NCBI GenBank assembly: GCA_034401795.1
Contig: CM067359.1
Location: forward strand, 141,601,278-141,665,277
From: Chaetoderma sp. LZ-2023a
Lineage: Eukaryota > Mollusca > Caudofoveata > Chaetodermatida > Chaetodermatidae
Reading direction: 5' to 3'
Length of the DNA: 64,000 nucleotides
Part shown: one piece after another, positions 32,972 through 45,446 of the stretch
How the letters are laid out: each line of letters starts with the position of its first letter
How positions within the stretch are numbered: the first letter of the stretch is position 1
Notes under the pieces: generated by a model
Told to the model about the DNA's origin: nothing
Database searches by the model: none
Seen by the model: the letters and a program-made list of their open reading frames with translations, nothing else
Program-made: the position numbers and the translations under genes

Positions 32972-33321
32972 TTGCAACAAAAAATAGGATTTTTTTAATT
33001 TAATAAAATGTCAGATTAATACAGGCAACCAAACTTTATTTGCGATAAAAATTAATACGTTCAAGTCATGAGTGCCTGCTTCTGCTTGCCAATTAGGAGC
33101 CACGGCAACGTTAGAAACATTTTTGCTCGGGCTCTCTTCGGATTACTGAGAAAAATTATTAGAGACACGGCATTATGTATAAGGGCACAGTATTATAGAC
33201 TGAGGTGGTTCGACCGGGCAGTAACCAGAAGAATGATAAGAGCACAGAAAAACGTAACGATCTACTGATAGTTATTGACAAATTGCCAAGATGAAATGGA
33301 CACACACGCTGGAAACCTGTT

Positions 33322-33617
33322 AGTGACAGCTTGCTTCAACGCATTCAAAATCTGAAAATACCCAGTCAGGCGCACTGGCGATTTACTGAACTGAAATCAT
33401 CGCCAGTCACAAAATAGACCCATAATGAAGGTATGTCTATGATCACTCTATGGCTATAGTACCTCTATGGTGACAGCTTACTTCAACACATCAAAATCTT
33501 AAAATACCCTGTCAGGCGCACTGGCGATTTATTGAACTGACGTCATCGGTGGTCGAGACAACTAGACCCATAGTGAGGGTATGCGCAGGATCACTCTATA
33601 GCTATTTTACCTCTATG
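33322..33617. repeat. Tandem duplication, ~148-bp unit (2 copies)
   Basis: GACAGCTTGCTTCAACGCAT, CAGTCAGGCGCACTGGCGAT and GATCACTCTATGGCTATAGT recur in the second unit from about 33471. An inverted copy of part of the unit is at 31060-31215. Confidence 0.8.
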
Positions 33618-33618
33618 A

Positions 33619-33982
33619 TGCCTTCTCATTTCTAGCTAACCTCCGTCCATCTTTTACGCATATTTCAATCGAGTTGAACCTGAAAACTGAATTCCCAGAA
33701 TCTAAATTTCAAGGTAGCTACATAGCTAAGTTGTTCAATACTTTGCAACTAATTTGATTGGGTGCTGTTGCTGCCTATGGCAGCAACAGTCCCAGTCATA
33801 TTAGTTTCAAAACGTTCAACAGAATGTTTATTAAATTGTAAATGCATCAGACTTATAATTAATACACTTCTGTGACAGACTTTACATTTTCGTGATGAGA
33901 TTATTTTGATTGTGACATCAGTTATCAAGTGATCATGATGTCGGGTACTTGAGTGACAGCTCGGATCCCTCTATACGAGTCA
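33619..33982. mobile_element. CRE-bearing MITE, copy 5, with full hairpin core
   Basis: It begins TTCTCATTTCTAGCTAACC, has GAATTCCCAGAATCTAAATT, and carries the best preserved hairpin (33733-33822) with apex GCTGTTGCTGCCTATGGCAG. It continues with GAATGTTTATTAAATTGTAA and ends GGATCCCTCTATACGAG. CRE sites are mutated to TGACATCA and TGATGTCG. Confidence 0.7.
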
Positions 33983-34177
33983 CACACGATAAATAATGCC
34001 ATTAGTGGAAGATGATTGTGGCTTTCCAGGACATGTGGTCTGAAAATCTGAAAAGAACCCTCATCTTTGGGCCCTTAATATTTGGGGCCAAAAGATGGTG
34101 GTTCTGTTCAGATATGTGGTCGTATTAGCTGGTGTTATTTCTAGCATATTTGATTGTATAATTAATATGTTACTTAC

Positions 34178-34327
34178 GTTCGCCAGTCATCATGTCTGCC
34201 ACAAGTTTCATGCAATTGCCTGTACAGTTGACGTTGTGATGTTTTGCTGGCGGTTGCAGTCGGCCTGGACCACATCCATCATCAGTCATTGAAGAGCACT
34301 CATAACAAATATGGCCACCAGTACGTA
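34178..34327 (-). CDS. Internal exon of a Ly6/quiver-like cysteine-rich protein
   Basis: A 150-nt exon is bounded by TTTACAG on its acceptor side (above 34327) and GTAAGTAA on its donor side (below 34178). Both splice phases are 1, as is usual for extracellular modules. It encodes GGHICYECSSMTDDGCG, then HHNVNCTGNCMKLV and ADMMTGER. The C-Y-x-C-x-S-x-x-D-x-x-C start and C-x-G-x-C-x-K-x-V follow the first half of Ly6/uPAR domains, closest by eye to quiver/sleepless proteins (CYVCNSWTD..., C-x-G-C-C-V-K-M-V). Such proteins are secreted, GPI-anchored, three-finger folds that act at the cell surface, for instance on potassium channels or septate junctions. Signal-peptide and C-terminal exons were not found nearby. 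The function is inferred from the fold only. Confidence 0.6.
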
Positions 34328-34559
34328 CTGTAAATGAAACAAATTCGATAGAATCTCTGTAGCTGCGGGTGCAGCTTGAAATGTAAGTCACACTGTTACA
34401 CTGCCTACTTTTGCTACGGTGCATACCTTAAGCCTACAATACATACATACACCAAGTTCAATTACTTTGTACGAAAAAATGACTGGCCGGCGGTAGGCCA
34501 ACCGACCGGCTGAGGGGAATGGCGCTTTATGGGCCTGCTACCTGGATCTAACAAGAGCC

Positions 34560-35080
34560 TTCAGAAGACGGCATATCCCCCCCCCCTCCCCCTCTCCCCG
34601 TATCCAAACATTTCAGATAAACATACATCAAGAAAAATGAAATCCTGACACTGCATCTCGCCTTAAAGAAATATAGATCTGTAAGTGCAGGTTCAATTCC
34701 GTTCAACTATTATGCCCGGACAAGAGAGTTTTGGTGAATTTTAAATTTTTCAAGGGAGATAACAGGAAAATACTGATGAATTTCTTCAAAATGGAATCAT
34801 AGCACTGCTTCTTCATTTAATATATTCAGTGACAAAGGAATTGAGAGCATAGGTTCAAAATTCTCCAAGATCTGGCACGAACAAGACAATGTTGATGAAT
34901 TTTAAGTATTTCAGGGGAGATAACGACCACAGAACCCATTAGGGTTGGTCTGTCGTTTTATTAACCACATAAACATATTTATAGTTCAATCACTACTTGC
35001 TAAATAAATCATACATTTAGCGACAGAAAAAAAGATTTTTAATCTTGCATCTAATGCCTTCTAATGCAAGAACCACAACT
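34560..35080. repeat. Dispersed GGGAGATAAC-type repeats and poly-C run
   Basis: A C-rich run is at 34568-34597. GGTGAATTTTAAATTTTTCAAGGGAGATAAC-like phrases occur at about 34731 and 34891, and AAGGGGGATAACTC at 35394. I recall this phrase as common in molluscan genomes. Confidence 0.5.
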
Positions 35081-35099
35081 CTACTCTAGTCCAAGTTTC

Positions 35100-35850
35100 T
35101 GGATGGAGTAGACTCCCTTAATGTCAATCAAACAGAGACTTCTGCTATCGTAGCTAAACTGTAGGAGTTGTGTTGACATCTTGAAATGATTGTCAGAGAT
35201 TGACGGACCGACATACTGACATACATACATTTTATACAGACGCATGGATGTACGGGCACACGGATAGCACATGCACATCTTCAAGTGGTAATGAGAACAC
35301 TTACCAAGTTTCAAAAGAATCGCAGCTAAATTGTAGTTGTGTTGACAAGAAATGTTTGGTACTGCAGTTCATGTATCAGCTTAAGGGTATTTAAAGGGGG
35401 ATAACTCTGTAATGAATAATCCTTTGACCACGAAAAAAGCTGATGCACATCTGATGGTAATGACTAGATTTACTGTGTTTCAAAAGAATTGTAACTAAAC
35501 TGTAGGAGTTACGTTGACAAGGTTGGACCGACAAACGAACACACATTGGGGACAGACGCATGGACGTACAGGTATACAGATAGCACATGCACATCTTTAT
35601 GGTGTAATGATGAATGATGAATGATGACACTCACCAAGTTTCAATGGACAATTTTTTGGCCATGAAAACAGCAAATACACATCTGCACATTTTAACGTAA
35701 TCCATTGAGACGTCTAGGAGGAGTTGCGTTGACAAGAAATGATTGTCAGAGATGGATGGACTGACAGACGGACATACATACATTTTGGACAGATGGATGG
35801 ACGTACAGGTATACGGATAGCACATGCACATGTAGCTCACGGGGGTATGC
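35100..35850. repeat. Degenerate tandem repeat, ~200-300-bp unit
   Basis: CAAGTTTCAAAAGAATCGCA, GAGTTGCGTTGACAAG, GACATACATACATTTT, GACGCATGGACGTACAGG and GATAGCACATGCACATCT recur three to four times. Embedded GGAC/GACA tetramers make spurious open frames on both strands. Confidence 0.8.
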
Positions 35851-37994
35851 GTTGGTCCATTATGTTTCTCCGCTCCGTTGCACCTCATGTACAAGATGCG
35901 CAGGAGGGCTGGTTAGCTACGGTTCTCGGGGTTACAGATCCTGTATCACAACTATGCGGAAGGTACAAAGACCGGCTTCTAGTGTTGTTGGAACGATAAC
36001 GTACCAGTGGGGCCGTGCGACCATTGCCACTGATATTGAACCTCACGGTCTCATCCCAACTATTGGTGTCACCAGTATGACGGTCCATAACTTAATTTAG
36101 TGGTCTGGACATGATAATAAATCAAAAATATATCACTAAACAAACAATGGTACTCGTTTGCTAGTAGACGAGAGAAAATATACAACACATAGAACTAAGT
36201 TGGTGTCTTGTTTACACGGGCTCGTCACAAGTACCTCACAGATCCATATATATCCGAGCGGTATCCCTGCAAGGGAGCGTCCTAACGAGGCTACTAGTGA
36301 AGACATAATTAATGTGATGCACACTGGTTTACATGAAGACGGGATGAATGATGTCCGAAGAATTCACAGGTCACCGTCTTATGTAGGTCCAAAGTTACTG
36401 TATTGGTAGTTGCCGCTTTATTTATGCGGGCCTTCTGCTACATTCTAACCTACCAGTTGGTTATTAGATACGAGTACAAGCTTTGGCCGCAAGTGGCAGG
36501 GATTCCTACGTAACTTTAGACATATACATCTAACAGGCGAAGATGCTCAGCTTCCCGTAGGTCGCCCTGCATAGCATCTACCCCCGAAAGATAGCGTGCG
36601 TAGATGTTATGGAGCAATAGCTCCCGAATCAAATGACGATCCAGTCACCATTGTCCCGCAACCATATATAACATCACTAGGACAAGTTTACAGTTCACGA
36701 AAGCAATATTTAGAAAGCGCTATATCATTTATGGTGGGGAGAAAGAGATGGATATCCATCACCAGTGTCCTTCCTGTGAGGGCGTGGTGGGTTCTAAGAC
36801 GTCACCCAGACACTACAATGAATTGGATGGAGATCCGCATCTCATCCATCATTGGGTGCTGCGGAATTAACGTTTTACCTGTCATTAGGTTTAAGTTCCA
36901 GAATGTCCAGAGATGCACTGCAGGCCGGTGTCACAATTTAATTAATTTCTTTTCACAGTGCTTCCTACATTGGCAGGGGAGTCTAACCAACTAGTATCCG
37001 AAGATACATGGGGATGTGTGTGTAAATCGGCACTTTAGTTATCACCGCTCAGAAACCTCCGATAGTTTCCCAGAGTTGGATCCTGCCAACGCGTCGATGG
37101 GGAATCCAGACAATTATTAACCCTTGCGGCTGGTGGCTCATGGAAAGAGACAATAACTCGATATTAATAAGAGGCCCTAAGGTAACTGGCCAATTTTACA
37201 CAATTGCTACATTTCCACTACAACTGGCAAAGAGGCGTAAACTATGCGTCTCTTGAGGAGAAATTGTCCCTAACCACTAAACCTATCCTATTGAGCTAGA
37301 ATAGCCAGGTTTAGTCGGTAACATGTCATGCTCGAGCAATTAGAGCCTGATCAGCGACCTGTTGCTGTATAGTATTACCTAGCGTACTGCATCCTAGAGG
37401 TTTTTTAATAAATAAACAAAACATTAACTAGGATGGCTACTTGCCATATACACAACTAACTAATACAATGCTAATGATATATCACAGGTCATAAGACCTT
37501 ACGGTGCTGTTAGTTGAGAGCACCCACAGGAAATAAAGATAATATATACAGTATGAAACAGAAAGTATAAAAATGTGGTCTTAGGACCAGTACGGTACCT
37601 ATTAGTCATCAGTGCCTATTACGGAAATAATTAAATGCACAATAGTATAGTAACTTAAGTAAATATTGGTCATCGGTACAGTAAGAGTTCATGGGTCACT
37701 GAAATTGAGGCGCTAATATCAAATAGCGCGAGATGGCCCGATCTTGGATGAAGAGAAGATCTCCACAAGCAGGTTTTCGCAGGCAGGTTTCCACAGGCAG
37801 TCTATTGATGTGGCACATTCTCAGGACAGTGAAGAAGAACGGATATAAGATGCCCGCTAGATAGACATTTTAGCTGATACAGGATTAAAACAGTTGTTGT
37901 AAAGTTTCTGTCCGGCGATGGTAGTTTGAAAGTTGAAAGTTGCCCGTTAGCAGAGAGGGCTACTATTATGAATAATTATGCATGTACAATAACT
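35851..37994. other. Unassigned 2.1-kb stretch
   Basis: Several medium open frames on the plus strand (36158-36409, 36596-36994) have mixed composition, but I recognise no domain. GC content is somewhat higher than around it. It may be the interior of an old element whose end is the tandem pair at 37995-39933, or a long host intron. Confidence 0.25.
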
Positions 37995-38486
37995 GGGTAC
38001 ACGGTGCAGGATACGTCGCATAGCTCTTGCGGCGCACCGAGCAACGTCCCACCAGACTGCGGTCTAAAAGTTAATTATCACAAGCGACATGCAGCCCGGA
38101 AGTTTGAATCCACTTTTCAGCATGGTCGGAAGATCCGGTGAGTTATCCACTAAGAATCTCCATCAGCTCTACATTCTGTAGAATCACATTGGGCCCGCAA
38201 GGCCCATCTGCAGGAAAGCTCCCTTAGGAAAGTCCGGAGACGGGAGTTCTTACTTTAATTTATTTTTGCTCCCAGATGGCCGTTCGGTAGCATCCAAAAT
38301 TGTTGTATCATGGAAAGTCGAAGACTGCCCACTGGCGCAGGAGAACTCAACTCCGAGAGGCACTGCAGTAATGATGGAATCACCGTTGGTTAGCAGTTGT
38401 CCCGCGTCTAGCACTGCGCTGGTCCAGCAGTCTTCCTGACGGGTCGGCTTCCACGCCGATGATGCTCTCGATCTTCGATTTTTCGT

Positions 38487-38511
38487 CCCTTTTATACTAC
38501 TTGTGACGTCA
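38487..38511 (-). promoter_or_regulatory. CRE plus TATA box, duplicate 1
   Basis: On the minus strand TGACGTCA (38504-38511) precedes TATAAAAGGG (38496-38487) by seven bases. The same pair recurs about 1 kb away and, on the plus strand, before the gene at 48569. Confidence 0.55.
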
Positions 38512-39485
38512 GAGGCAGGCACTCCCAATCAGTGGGCGAGCAGTAGCCAATTAGCGTGCAGCCAGAAGTGGTGACGTGGCTATCACGTGGACGGCACATT
38601 CCCCATTCAGTTAATGCATACATGCGATTATGACGTCAAAAGCAATATTTTGAAAATAATTTAACAGGAGTTTTAATGATAACTCTGCCATTTCTGGTCT
38701 GATTTTAATCAAATAAACAGTTCTGAAATCCTCATTTCATTTTGGTCATTCAAAAATGACGAGAACGGTGTGATTTAATTAAATCACGCGTACCAACTAA
38801 TTACACTATAAGCACACACTCTCTCCCAATCCTGACACATGTTGCCAGTGAAGCTCTGACACGTGCACATGCATGCTACACGTTCTTACTTAGCCGTTTT
38901 TAACGAAAACCTCTCTCATAGGGCTTATACACGCATACTATCCTACTCAGGGGGGCAGGGCGAGCTTGGAGTGAATCCGGAATGGCCGACCATCTGGTCA
39001 ATCCGTGCTACACATGATACATCGCATAGCTTTTGCGGTGTACCAGGCAGAGTCCCACCAGACGGTGGCCTAAAAGTTAATTAATCACACGACATGCTGC
39101 ACAGAAGTTTGATACCACTTTTCAGTGTGGTCCGGAAGATCTGACGAGTTATCCACCAAGAATCACCACTTGTTCTACATGCTATAGAGATTACATCTGG
39201 CCACGAGGGCCATCCGCAGGAAGGTTCCTCCAAGAGGACAACAAGTGTTGTAGTGAGGAAGTCTCTTCTATTTATTTAGTTGCCCCCGGATGGCTGTCCG
39301 AGGGCTTACAAAAATTTAGTGATGCGGATGTCGATTACTGACCGGCGCAGGAGAACTGAATTCCGAAGGCACTGCTGCGGTGTAGGGTACCACAGTCAGC
39401 AAGCAGTTTCCCACGTCTAGCACTGCACTGGTCCAACCACCTACCACTCACTGCCGAAGTGTGGTCTAGATTCTTGATGTTTCGC

Positions 39486-39510
39486 TCCTTTTATACTACT
39501 TGTGACGTCA
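39486..39510 (-). promoter_or_regulatory. CRE plus TATA box, duplicate 2
   Basis: TGACGTCA at 39503-39510 and TATAAAAGGA at 39495-39486 on the minus strand, with the same spacing as duplicate 1. Confidence 0.55.
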
Positions 39511-39933
39511 GAGACAGGACGCCCAGCCAATCAGTTGGCGATCTGTAGCCAATCAGCGTGCAGCCAGAGAGGGCGACAATGCTATCACGTGATAAGCACA
39601 TTTCCCATTCATTTAATACATACACGCGATTAGGACGTCCCAGTAATATTTTGAATATAATTTAAATGAGCCATTTAAGGATAACTCGGCCATTTCCGAT
39701 CCGATTTTAAAAAGGTAAACAGTTTTGAAATCCTCGTCTCATTCTGGTCCTGATGCGTCCCAAGAACGGCGAGAATGGAGTAATTTCAAGAAATCACGTG
39801 TACCAACTCGGTACACTATAAGTACGCATTCTCTCCCAACGCTGATACGTGTTGTCAGGGAAGCTCTGACGCGCGGACTTTTATAGAAATCCTCTCTCTT
39901 ATGGCTTTATACATGCGCGCTATCCTACCCAGG

Positions 39934-41290
39934 GGAGCGTTCTCGGTGTTTGAGAAAAAGTGTAATGTGTTCGGACAATTTCCAGTTTGGCTCGCATGTC
40001 CACATTTAATGACTGAATTTTTTACCCCAAAGCAAGTCCGGTTAGAACGTTCCAGTAAAGTTGAAACTTCCTCGCCTGTAGATATAGTGGTTCATTAAAA
40101 CAGATGGTGTCAATGGCGTCGTGCAAGAGGTACCAGGGGAGTCCCGACGCCACACACACCCCACCCCACACTCAACCACCCCGCCACAAAAATAAATGTT
40201 GTCAATAAATTTTGTGCATACTAGATAAGTTCTTTAATTACTCAGAATCTAGGTAATTGCTTCACCTGAGTCTTGGAGCATCGATATCCAAAACCCCTCC
40301 GTTGAACACATTGGCGAGAGTATGTATTGTAACGTGCTCGAGTTAATGTGGGGAGTATGTGATACGAAACACATTTGATTTCGCACACTTACTTGCGGAC
40401 AAGGACAAGAATTCTGCCTACGACTTCACGCAAGTACTTAATATATGTCATTTGATTGCGGATTGTGAAATGGCATTTATATCGGGCTCCTTCCCCGGGC
40501 AATGGGTGCAGGTGTTTAAAGTTGAAATTTTGTGAAGATATGAGTATTTGCCATGGCGCGCCATCAACTGTGTTCTAGTCGTTTACAAATATGACCTTAT
40601 TAAAATGTATGTATTGCTGACGTATTGATTTTCTAAACTTTGCCAACTATTTTTCAGGGAAAAAATGCGCAAAACGTGATAATTTTGTAAGCAATTGTAT
40701 GTCGATAGTTATGTTCAGAAAGACAGGAAATGGTGTCTGAGATAAATCCGGGATGGTGTCCTAATCGAATCGCCTTTAGTGGGATCTAAGTACACATCCT
40801 ATATGTGATTGGTACTCAGATACCACCTGCCTTTAGTACTCACTTATTGGTTGTCCATTAGGTCGTTACCGCAGACAGGCCTGAATGAAGATATATAGTA
40901 CTAGCACATGGTCATAGATGAGTATGGTAAACCAACATACAAAACACTGCGATGTGCGCATGACTAATGACGTCTATGCATATTAATGATAGATGTGATC
41001 ATAAATAAATTAACATAACAATGGTATGCCTCATTCATAGGTCATTGCACATGCACATATTGGGGGTTTTCCTGAGGTTTCCATCCTTGCGTTACGTAGG
41101 GAAAACATTTCAAAACGGTTTGCTAATCTGCAAACTATTGAAAATTTGCTGTTTTCGCAATAATTACATCATATAATATACAATGCTACAATGTATTGTG
41201 CACAGAAAAGGTTGACAGATACGCGATGTAATGTGACAAGTTGTGTAATTCCGTTTAGGATGCATTCAAAATATTTCGGCTTCCCAAGGA
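39934..41290. other. Unassigned stretch
   Basis: No gene recognised. A CCCCAC-rich patch lies at 40155-40190. The remainder is ordinary AT-rich DNA. Confidence 0.3.
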
Positions 41291-41620
41291 ACCTTCCAGT
41301 TTATCCATCCATGATATGACGTCATAATCAACTACGTGACGTGTAAGATAATCAATGACGTCATGAATGACGTAGATATTATGTGCGTCACGAACGCATA
41401 ATTGGTGCCGGACTAAGTGTATGTCTTTACCATTTAATAAAGATGTTGAATATTTTGAAACTATTTTTTTAGATGAGGGTTCTTTTTTAATTAATTTGGC
41501 CCAGTCAAATTGGTTTCAAAATATTCAACAGCTTACCTGTATAGTTTTCTGGAAATTGGTCGTGAGTGGGTTCAGGGATCGATCCGAACACGAGTGAGCG
41601 AAAGGTCCATTGAGGTTATG
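41291..41620. mobile_element. CRE-bearing MITE, copy 6
   Basis: It starts ACCTTCCAG and carries TGACGTCATAATCA (about 41319), AATGACGTCATGAATGACG and the hairpin arms TGTTGAATATTTTGAAACTA and TTGGTTTCAAAATATTCAAC around a degenerated apex (41445-41532). It ends near CGAAAGGTCC. Confidence 0.7.
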
Positions 41621-41749
41621 GTTTGTGCTGTCAAAAACGGTAAATGTTTAGCAAGCTTGAGGTGGGGGACTAAGTTATTGAACGGTCTGGGAGTGTGTCT
41701 GGGGGACTCCCCTTGTAAAATTTTTAATTTTTGAGACTGAGAAGTCATT

Positions 41750-42200
41750 TAAAGCCATTTTTATAATAAATTTACCAACTTGTTCAAATATGTACTTAAA
41801 TTTAGAATTTGACAAATTTTACACCACCAGCTGAATATTGATAAGTCATGTGAAGTTGTTCCCATTCATTTCCTAGAGGATTTTCACCCAAAGAAATTGA
41901 CTAATCAAAATTCTGGATTTTAGTTCTGGAGCAACGCCCCATAGAATAATTTCAGCAAAATTTGGTTGAAATCCATCAAGCCGTTAATGAGATGCCGTTT
42001 GACAAATTTCGATAAGTTTTTCATAGAATCCCAGATTTTCACCCAACAAATTGACCAATCAAAAATTGAAATTCGCCAACCGGCTAAGTATACATATGCG
42101 TTTTGACTATCATTTTCTAGTTAATTTTTCATAAAATCTCAGATTTTCATTCAAATATTTGTTCCATCAATATTTTGAACAGAATCTCTGAAAGGTGCTA
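41750..42200. repeat. Degenerate ~120-bp repeat (3 units)
   Basis: TTCATAGAATCCCAGATTTT, CACCCAACAAATTGACC and AATCAAAAATT-like phrases occur three times with much divergence. Confidence 0.45.
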
Positions 42201-44549
42201 AAATACTATCCTTCCAGCCCGATTTGGTCGTTATCGCTAAGGAGGAGATGCGATTTGACGGATGGAGGATGGATGACAGACGGACAATGGATGGAGGATG
42301 GATGGTCGCCATGGCATAAGCGTACTTGACATTTCGGCCCATGTCAGGTACCAATAACTTAGGAGTAAATACTTCAGAGATTGGTCACTTAACAAATCTC
42401 TAAATCAGAGTAACTAACTCTGCATCAGAGACCTTAAACAAATCAGTCACAAAACTGTCCGGAGTATAAACAGCCTTGATTTTAGCAAGTCTGGTTTATA
42501 GCCGCTTCAGAGTATAATGACTTAACAAGGTAGCCAGCTATTGGTTATGGCTCAGCTTCAGAAACTCATGACAAGTCTCTCCAGTCCGGTTATAAATGTA
42601 GTCCGTTCCTTTTATATGTAGTAGGCCTAATATCGTCATCGTCTATTTCATATTTCATTAATTATCGCTGTATATACTGCCAGATAATTACAATAAACAA
42701 ACAATTCGGTAGTTAGCTCGCATACGGCAATAGAACAATAAACATAACAATCAGTTGTACTGGACTTAGAAAGCGGTATCGTGTTCTATAACTGCTCACG
42801 TCCGCTCTCTGCGGGGTCCTTCCTGATTCTACGAATGTGACTCCAAAATTGTGTTCATTCCGTTTGGTTTTTTGTCCTTAGTTCTACTTTGTCGGCGGTA
42901 CATACATATAGCTCACTAGTGCCAAACCAAACCTATGAGGTACTTCAAGGAACTTGGTTCTGCTCTACAACAGAGAAAGCTTCAAGTGGTCTCTACCTGG
43001 ACAAGGGCTTCAACTTGACAGTTCGGCCAAAGATCAATCTTCTATGAATCTAGATTTTTGCCAAAACAGAACTCGCCATTGAACGCTAGAAATAAGCTTT
43101 AGCCAACCGGCGTTACAGGGTGTCGACTTTGGGTATCTCATGGGCAGACAATGGGCATTGGCAGGTTCTCGCACTGGTATAAGGACGTCACATTCTTCAC
43201 CACAGGTCTGGCGTAGACCAGTACGCATGTGCACAGTCAACTGGAACCGGTTTGGCAAGTAATCGATCCCCTTATGTGATGTTACTGTGATACAGACTTA
43301 TTAGACTTGACACGCTGCCAGAACTAGTGTGTGTCTTCTCTCTTAATGAAAAACTCGGTACTTCATAAGGATCTAGGACACGTGATTCCCATTGTATATG
43401 TGTGTGTGTTTTGGGACAAGAACCAGCATTCCGACACAGTGACACCAGAAACACATCACATGAAATAGAATGGATGCTCCATCTGAGGGCTATGCCCACT
43501 ACAGAAAACAGTCTCATCATCTTTGAACATAGTCGTTTCGGACCAGGGTGGGGGGGGGGGGGACTAAGGATCAGTATGCAGGCAGTACTTTAGAAGTCTT
43601 TAAGAAAATGGATTTTATGAGTCCAGGAAGGAGTTATTACATGCACCACTGAAGACATACTGAATGGCTGCCCGGGTAGAATGGCCACCAATGATGGCGC
43701 CCACAAATCGTTCCATGAATGATATCAGATCGGAACAAGCCATTGATACAAATGGACAAAGCCCTGAGATCGTGTGCTACTCGCCACCAACAACTTTCAG
43801 TCAAATTGTTTTCAAAACATTCAGCAGGTCCAGAGTTAACCCCTATGGAAAATGAAGTCTGCAAAAATTTCGCATTAATGACCTCGAAGGCTAATAAATG
43901 TATGGCTTAAGAACACCGGGGTAATTGTTAGTAGCTACTCGCAATTCATACAATCCCGCCCGACCGCCCATCTGTCTCTGACTGTCTGTCTGAAGATATT
44001 TTACATTTCTTACAAATCCACCGACGTCACACCGATAGCAGCTTTAGGGGACGATCCATGGCCTGTGTATAGTATGGGTGAAGAGTAAAGGGACACATAG
44101 CCGGGAGGGATGCCACCACGCCTTCAGTCGGGATTGGGGGTCGATGCCGCACATGCAGTCATATACCCACCACACCCAATCCCACCCCAGCATACACGCA
44201 CCACACCAACTTCTATGATGCTTTTTTCGCCATACGAAAACGCGGTAAAAATAAATAACAGAAATAAACTCGTGTTACCACTTTTCTTGATGGGTAAGCC
44301 CATCATGTATGTATACTAGCTTTAGAGTGTGTCCTCCCCATTTCTGGAGGTAATATCAGTCGAAAACTAACCTACTATCCAGGGACATTGATACCGCCTC
44401 CGCTCCACCACCAACCCCACCCCACCTAGATCTGTCACCGAGGTTGAAAGATGAATGGGAATATGGGCATGAGGTAAATATAATATCTACACAAGCACAC
44501 ACTGACACATACTCGCGGTCACAAGCCAGTACGTACTGACAAACAATTC
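42201..44549. other. Unassigned 2.3-kb stretch
   Basis: A GGAT/GACGG minisatellite lies at 42245-42310, a G run at 43547-43561, and a hairpin right arm (TTTTCAAAACATTCAGCAG) at about 43808. Open frames here overlap on opposite strands and show no domain. Confidence 0.35.
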
Positions 44550-44940
44550 ACCTTTCCAGAGTATCCGTTTATCATTTGATGTCATATGACGTCATAATCA
44601 GCTAAGCGGCCTGTAGGATGACGTCATAGTCAGCACGTCATAAATGATTTTATTTGACATGTATTTAACTCTTAATGGTCCGACACGTTGGACGAATGTA
44701 TATCTCTACTATTTAATACATATGCTGTTGAATATTTTGAAACTAATTTGACTGGGCGTTGTTGCTGCCATAGGCAGCGACAGCACCCAGTCAAATTAGT
44801 TTCAAAATATTCAACAGCTTACCTGCATAGTTTTCTAAAAATTGATAGTCAGGGAGTTCAGAGATCGATCGATCCCAACACGAGCGAGGTGTGGGTGCAG
44901 CTTAGCTAGAGATGGGCGTGGCATAGCTAAAAATTTCCAT
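44550..44940. mobile_element. CRE-bearing MITE, copy 7 (best preserved)
   Basis: Start ACCTTTCCAGAGTATCC. Then TGACGTCATAATCAGC, a second TGACGTCATAGTCAGC, a mutated third, TACTATTTAATACA and the full hairpin (44726-44818) with arms GTTGAATATTTTGAAACTAA and their complement around GTTGTTGCTGCCATAGGCAG. It ends GGGCGTGGCATAGCTAAAAA. No target duplication is evident. Confidence 0.75.
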
Positions 44941-45317
44941 TACTCACCTGATATGGTTAAAATAAATATAGACACTAAAACCCCTACATTTAAACATTTG
45001 ATTGCATCCATCTTCAAGCTAGAAACTACACGCTGAACTAAGACTGAAATGTTTAAAATATAACGTCTAAAACACTATTTTAATTTTAAAAACGACAAGT
45101 ATGTTATTATTATAAATTGAACGTTATTATATCGATTGAAATTCGGGCATTTTAGTACTGTTCTCCTGGGATACGATGGTAATAGCAAAACGTATATATG
45201 CAAGTAATCAATAACAGAATTGCTAGTATGCCCCTAAAAAGGTCTGAAAATTAACCCTTTAACCATTTACATTCTCGTGTAAGCCTATTAATTTCAAGAT
45301 AAATATACAACAAAGTT

Positions 45318-45446
45318 GTTGAATATTTTGGAACTAATTTGACTGCAACCTGTTGTTGCCGTTGTTGAATATTTTTGGAACTAATTTGACTGGAACCTGT
45401 GGCTGAAACTAACAGTTCCCAGTCAAAGTAGTTTCAAAATATTCAA
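45318..45446. mobile_element. Palindromic hairpin with duplicated left arm
   Basis: GTTGAATATTTTGGAACTAA appears twice in a row (45318 and 45363) before the right arm TAGTTTCAAAATATTCAAC. Confidence 0.55.

Larger units (their letters stand above)
37995..39933 (-). repeat. ~1-kb tandem duplicate with CRE-TATA cassette (LTR-like fossil)
   Basis: Two direct copies (about 37995-38960 and 39000-39933) share CGCATAGC..TTGCGG, CTAGCACTGC, CTTTTATACTACTTGTGACG and CTATCCTAC along their length, about 1 kb apart. On the minus strand each has TGACGTCA, then TATAAAAG, then AATAAA about 230 bp later, a promoter-to-poly(A) layout as in a long terminal repeat. No typical interior coding region is recognised. 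Treat as broken, old and family unknown. Confidence 0.5.

Noticed and set aside
32742-33003. Three overlapping Ser/Leu/Arg-rich frames
   Set aside because: Artefacts of the (CT)n array.
34095-34146. Hydrophobic signal-like peptide on the plus strand (MVVLFRYVVVLAGV)
   Set aside because: It lies on the strand opposite the Ly6-like exon and is followed by no exon; probably chance.
36158-36994. Medium plus-strand frames that might be a gene
   Set aside because: No motif, no splice logic and overlapping frames on the other strand; left as unassigned.
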